NCBI GenBank assembly: GCA_964036295.1
Contig: OZ038466.1
Location: 9,264,001 to 9,328,000, forward strand
Source of the DNA: Plumapathes pennacea
Taxonomy: Eukaryota; Cnidaria; Anthozoa; Antipatharia; Myriopathidae
Reading direction: 5' to 3'
DNA length: 64,000 nucleotides
Position 1 is the stretch's first letter; each line of letters opens with the position of its first letter. Both the position numbers and the translations under genes were made by a program. The notes under the pieces were generated by a model. That model was not told the origin of the DNA and did no database searches. It was given only the letters and a program-made list of their open reading frames with translations. Shown here piece by piece: positions 61,044 to 64,000 of the stretch.

Positions 61044-62845
61044 TAAAAGGAATACCGTAGATGCTTTGCCATTTCAGGTCCTAACGGGCATTATTAGACA
61101 CTGGTGGTATCGACTTTCACTGCATTGGTTAGCAATTCATATAGATGCACTATTACCACTAAATAGCATATAGTAGAAACCACTAAACCATGCATTTAGC
61201 AAACATTTAGATTCTTGGACAGCAGCGATGCCAGACAAAACTTGATTTTATTTAGTGACATCTGAACTTTAGCACCGAGGGAGTTGCCAGTTCAAAACAT
61301 TAATATTTGGTTTAACCAACAATATGGGCAACAGAATGTAACATAACTAACAACAAGACTGTTATTTGGTACTGATGGAATACAAGAGGGTACTTACCAA
61401 ATCTGTTGGTTCGCGTATGCAGAAATAGAAAGCAAATTAGCTCTCATAAACCAGGATGTTAGAATCACCAAGCTAATAAAAGATCTAGAAAATAATAAAA
61501 AAAAAAGCAATAGCAATACCATAGTACTGATTTCACATATGTGTTTATTGTACGTGTACTTCATCAAGCGCTGAAGCGCAAATATCTCACAAAAGCAAGA
61601 CCAAGTAAGCACAAAACTACATCGATTCTATAAAACTCTGGACGCTAATGTCATAAAACGGCCCGCAATAACCACTGAAAATTATAACAACTACAAATGA
61701 GGTTAATTAAGAAAGTACTTAATGTCAAATAACTACAAAATGTGAAATGAATCTGCAGTAGTCAAGCATGTAAATTAACTGTAATAATGCAACAATCTGA
61801 TACACTCCCCTTTATCTGCTACAGTCCTCTTGGTATACTACCTTTCTGAATTGCAAATTCTAATCAAGTCTAATCGTTTGATTGCTAAAACAAAACATGA
61901 ACCAACTAAATTAAACAGCTTCCAGCCTAAGTCCACAATGCAAATCTTCTAACAATCCGAGAAAGATGTCGAGTACCAGGTTTTTCATGCAATATGACAC
62001 ACTTACAATGAGACGGGAAAAACTAAAGTTCTTGACTTCCGGGAGTGAAAAGGTTAAAGTAACATTCTGCATCGCCAATGATGAAACCAAAATGGAGCGG
62101 TTTTCAGATGACTGTATCACAAGTAATCGGGTAATGCTCTGGCTTTGCGTTCGCTACGTTTACCTCTCGGTTCAAACAAGTTTAACAGCATTCTCGGCCA
62201 ATCAGGAACAAAAAAAAAACCGATTGCGGTCTGCTCACGCAAACAAGCAAGCGGCAATGACGTTTTATAGCATTGATTATTATTTTAGTTTTCGAGCTAT
62301 CCAAAAACCGCCCTAACAGCATAGGATTGTGCTATATCAACCAACAGTAGCAAGCGGCCAGAAAGGCAAAATCAATTTTGTTTTAGTTTTAGCCGGCTGA
62401 TTACATAACCTAATTGCTCGCGTCTTCAAAGTAAACCCAATTTGCAAATTCTTACTGCTTCCGTGGAAGATGCTGTCATTTGGTTTTATGAAAAGTTAAC
62501 TGAAACCTCGAGCTGTTTTTCTGACCGTACTTCTCATCCAAACTAGATGTGTTGAGTACGCAAGTTCTATAAAGTACAGATATTCAAGAGTGTGTCATGA
62601 CCTGACCCTTAATATACAATGTTCATAATCTGTAAAAAATCAGTCACTGGCTCTTCCCTTTCATTCATAAGTAAGGGTGTGCCAATGAACTGTCATTTAC
62701 TCTACACAGTCAATCGATCTATTCAAAAATACGCTCACACTGCGAAAAAGACAGCTTCTAGTTCACAAAATCAGCGCTTCAGCTATCACAACAGCCAATC
62801 AGTAAGAAAAGGGCACTTAAAGGTATGGCAAACACTCTTTAAAAG
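61044..62845. other. Tail-to-tail intergenic region, no gene seen
   Basis: Contains the 3' UTRs of the ZP gene and of the minus-strand gene F. A partial TTCACTCCC MITE right end (TCTTGACTTCCGGGAGTGAA) lies at about 61975-62056. Open frames at 61966 and 62619 carry no domain. Confidence 0.45.
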
Positions 62846-62934
62846 CTAAAACAAACGATGCACCACAAAGGACGCTCCTGCAGAGACAGCCATCAACAGT
62901 AAGCTGACGGAGGTGGCGCAAGACCGGGAACGAG
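62846..62934 (-). CDS. Gene F last exon: hydrophobic C-terminus
   Basis: Acceptor CATGTTTTGCAG on the minus strand; 28 codons and TAG. Hydrophobic stretch VSLLLMAVSAGASFVV, then HRLF. Confidence 0.7.
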
Positions 62935-63995
62935 CTGCAAAACATGAAAATCTTAATAAGTTAATACGTTTGAACGAAATGAAATGCTAACTGCAAACTA
63001 CTGGATAACACTGGGCCTAGTTGTTTCAAGTGCGATTAAGTTAATCCTGGATTAGGTCCAAACTTTTGTGCCAATTTAGGTCTGAAAATGAAAAAGAATT
63101 GCTCAGAATATAACTTCCTTGTTATGTTTTGACTTAGAACATTCCTTTTTGATATGTTTTGATATAGAACATTACTTTTTAGTTAGACTTTGATCAAACT
63201 CCTGCAGTTTCTTGGTCGAGAAAGAATTTGGCTAATTCTGGGTTAGCTTGATCGAGCTCGATTGTGCCCGCTGAACGCAGTTGTTCTACACTCAAAGGAC
63301 TCTAATCCCTGCTCCTTCATACCAATTTCAAGACTCAAACAACAAGCAGCAGCTTTTTATCTGTTCTTTATCCCAGAGGTTCATATTTAAGATTGCCGTA
63401 TTCTGCAGCCCGCAAACCTTAAACGCCAAACCGCAAGAAGTCACACGTCTCGTCTGCCGTATTTCTGTTATGTTCTCAACACCAGAAAGCATTCCTTGGG
63501 TAAGTCAAATACTGCAGCAATACGCTCCTGTTATTTCAGAATTTGCTACCTTCAGCAAACAGGACGTTGTAAGTTAGATCATGTGACTTTTTGGGGTTTG
63601 CGGGATGCAGTATACGGCAATCTTAAACTGCCTAATTACACAGTAGAGCTGCTAATCTATAATAGCGAAAAGACCCAGAAAATACCCACCTCCAATACTA
63701 GTCACTTGGTACTCCTTGGTGGCTGCATCACTCTCTCCTCCAAGATTAACAGCCACAACTTCCACCTTGTACTTGGTCCCCTCTTCCAGGTCGGAAATTT
63801 CGATCTCCAACCGAGATGTAGTACGCTCCACTGTAACACCGAGATCACCATCAGACAAATAAGGCGTATAGCGCACCTTGTACCTGATGTCAGGATCTCC
63901 ACCATCCTCCTCGGGTGCACGCCACTTCAGGGTGAATCTCGTCTCCTCCAGGATTACCTGTCGTGGTGCAAGGATTACTGGACGACTGGGCCGGC
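62846..63995 (-). CDS. 3' end of a third Ig/FN3-type gene: FN3 exon and GPI-signal-like C-terminus (partial)
   Basis: Two exons are in view. The FN3 exon (63690-63995, 102 codons, phase 1 both ends) reads FTLKWRAPEEDGGDPDIRYKV and GTKYKVEVVAVNLGGESDAA. The last exon (62846-62934) adds RSRSCATSVSLLLMAVSAGA and SFVVHRLF, then TAG. A short hydrophobic C-terminus with almost no cytoplasmic tail, preceded by small residues (S, C, A), fits a GPI-attachment signal, as in contactins and GPI-linked NCAM; a TM helix with a four-residue tail is the alternative. The TTCAG acceptor at 63996-64000 is at the window edge, so the rest lies beyond it. Direct joining of the two exons is inferred from matching phase. 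Confidence 0.8.
63011..63273. mobile_element. CTGGGCC-type MITE, diverged copy
   Basis: CTGGGCCTAGTTGTTTCAAG and TTAAGTTAATCCTGGATTAG at the left resemble 14316-14563; ATTTGGCTAATTCTGGGTTAG at the right is the weak inverted partner. In the intron between gene F's last two exons. Confidence 0.55.
63690..63995 (-). CDS. Gene F FN3 exon
   Basis: Begins RPSRPVILAPRQVILEET, with WRAPEEDGGDP and YKVEVVAVNLGGES as FN3 hallmarks, ending VTSIG at GTGGGT. WRAPEEDGG parallels WKAPDYDGG in the NCAM-like gene. Confidence 0.88.
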
Positions 63996-64000
63996 CTGAA

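Overview
The window is animal nuclear DNA. It has intron-split genes with GT/AG boundaries, abundant short foldback and MITE repeats, microsatellites, and no operons. The gene content is a CIP/KIP CDK inhibitor, a BARX-like homeobox gene, NCAM-type Ig/FN3 adhesion molecules and a ZP-domain receptor. Together with the compact AT-rich introns full of palindromic MITEs, this suggests an early-branching metazoan, most likely a cnidarian (anthozoan, possibly a stony coral). That assignment is inference; no species can be named from sequence alone.

Layout. (A) 1262-1848 (+): a two-exon CIP/KIP cyclin-dependent kinase inhibitor. (B) 8026-10469 (+): a four-exon type I membrane protein with signal peptide, one Ig domain, one thyroglobulin type-1 domain and a TM helix. 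(C) 12926-16796 (-): a two-exon BARX/BSX-like homeobox gene with an N-terminal FMIADIL (eh1-like) motif. (D) 22801-46002 (-): a 16-exon NCAM-like gene with signal peptide, five Ig, two FN3, a Thr/Pro/Gly stalk made from four micro-exons, a TM helix and a short tail. (E) 51254-61043 (+): a 10-exon gene with signal peptide, three Ig, two FN3, a complete ZP module with a basic cleavage site, a TM helix and a short tail. (F) 62846-63995 (-): the 3' end of a third Ig/FN3-type gene, an FN3 exon followed by an exon coding a hydrophobic C-terminus of GPI-signal type.

How they relate. D and E lie head to head about 5.25 kb apart, and E and F lie tail to tail. Almost every extracellular domain in B, D, E and F is a phase-1/phase-1 exon, so domains can be shuffled, duplicated or skipped without frame loss. 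D and E share recognisable Ig and FN3 sequences and look like paralogues that diverged in membrane-proximal module: stalk in D, ZP in E, GPI-type end in F. The cluster therefore offers three ways of presenting related adhesion ectodomains at the cell surface. My spliced models for A-E each sum to a whole number of codons.

The rest is repeats: at least eight near-full copies of a ~200-bp TTCACTCCC MITE, several foldback elements with arms of 50-180 bp, TA-flanked Tc1/mariner-like MITEs, a TTA-flanked Harbinger-like MITE, minisatellites inside D's stalk introns, and a TTAGGG-like interstitial array. Three partial duplications have left pseudo-exons or repeated splice-acceptor tracts beside TM or ZP exons in B, D and E.
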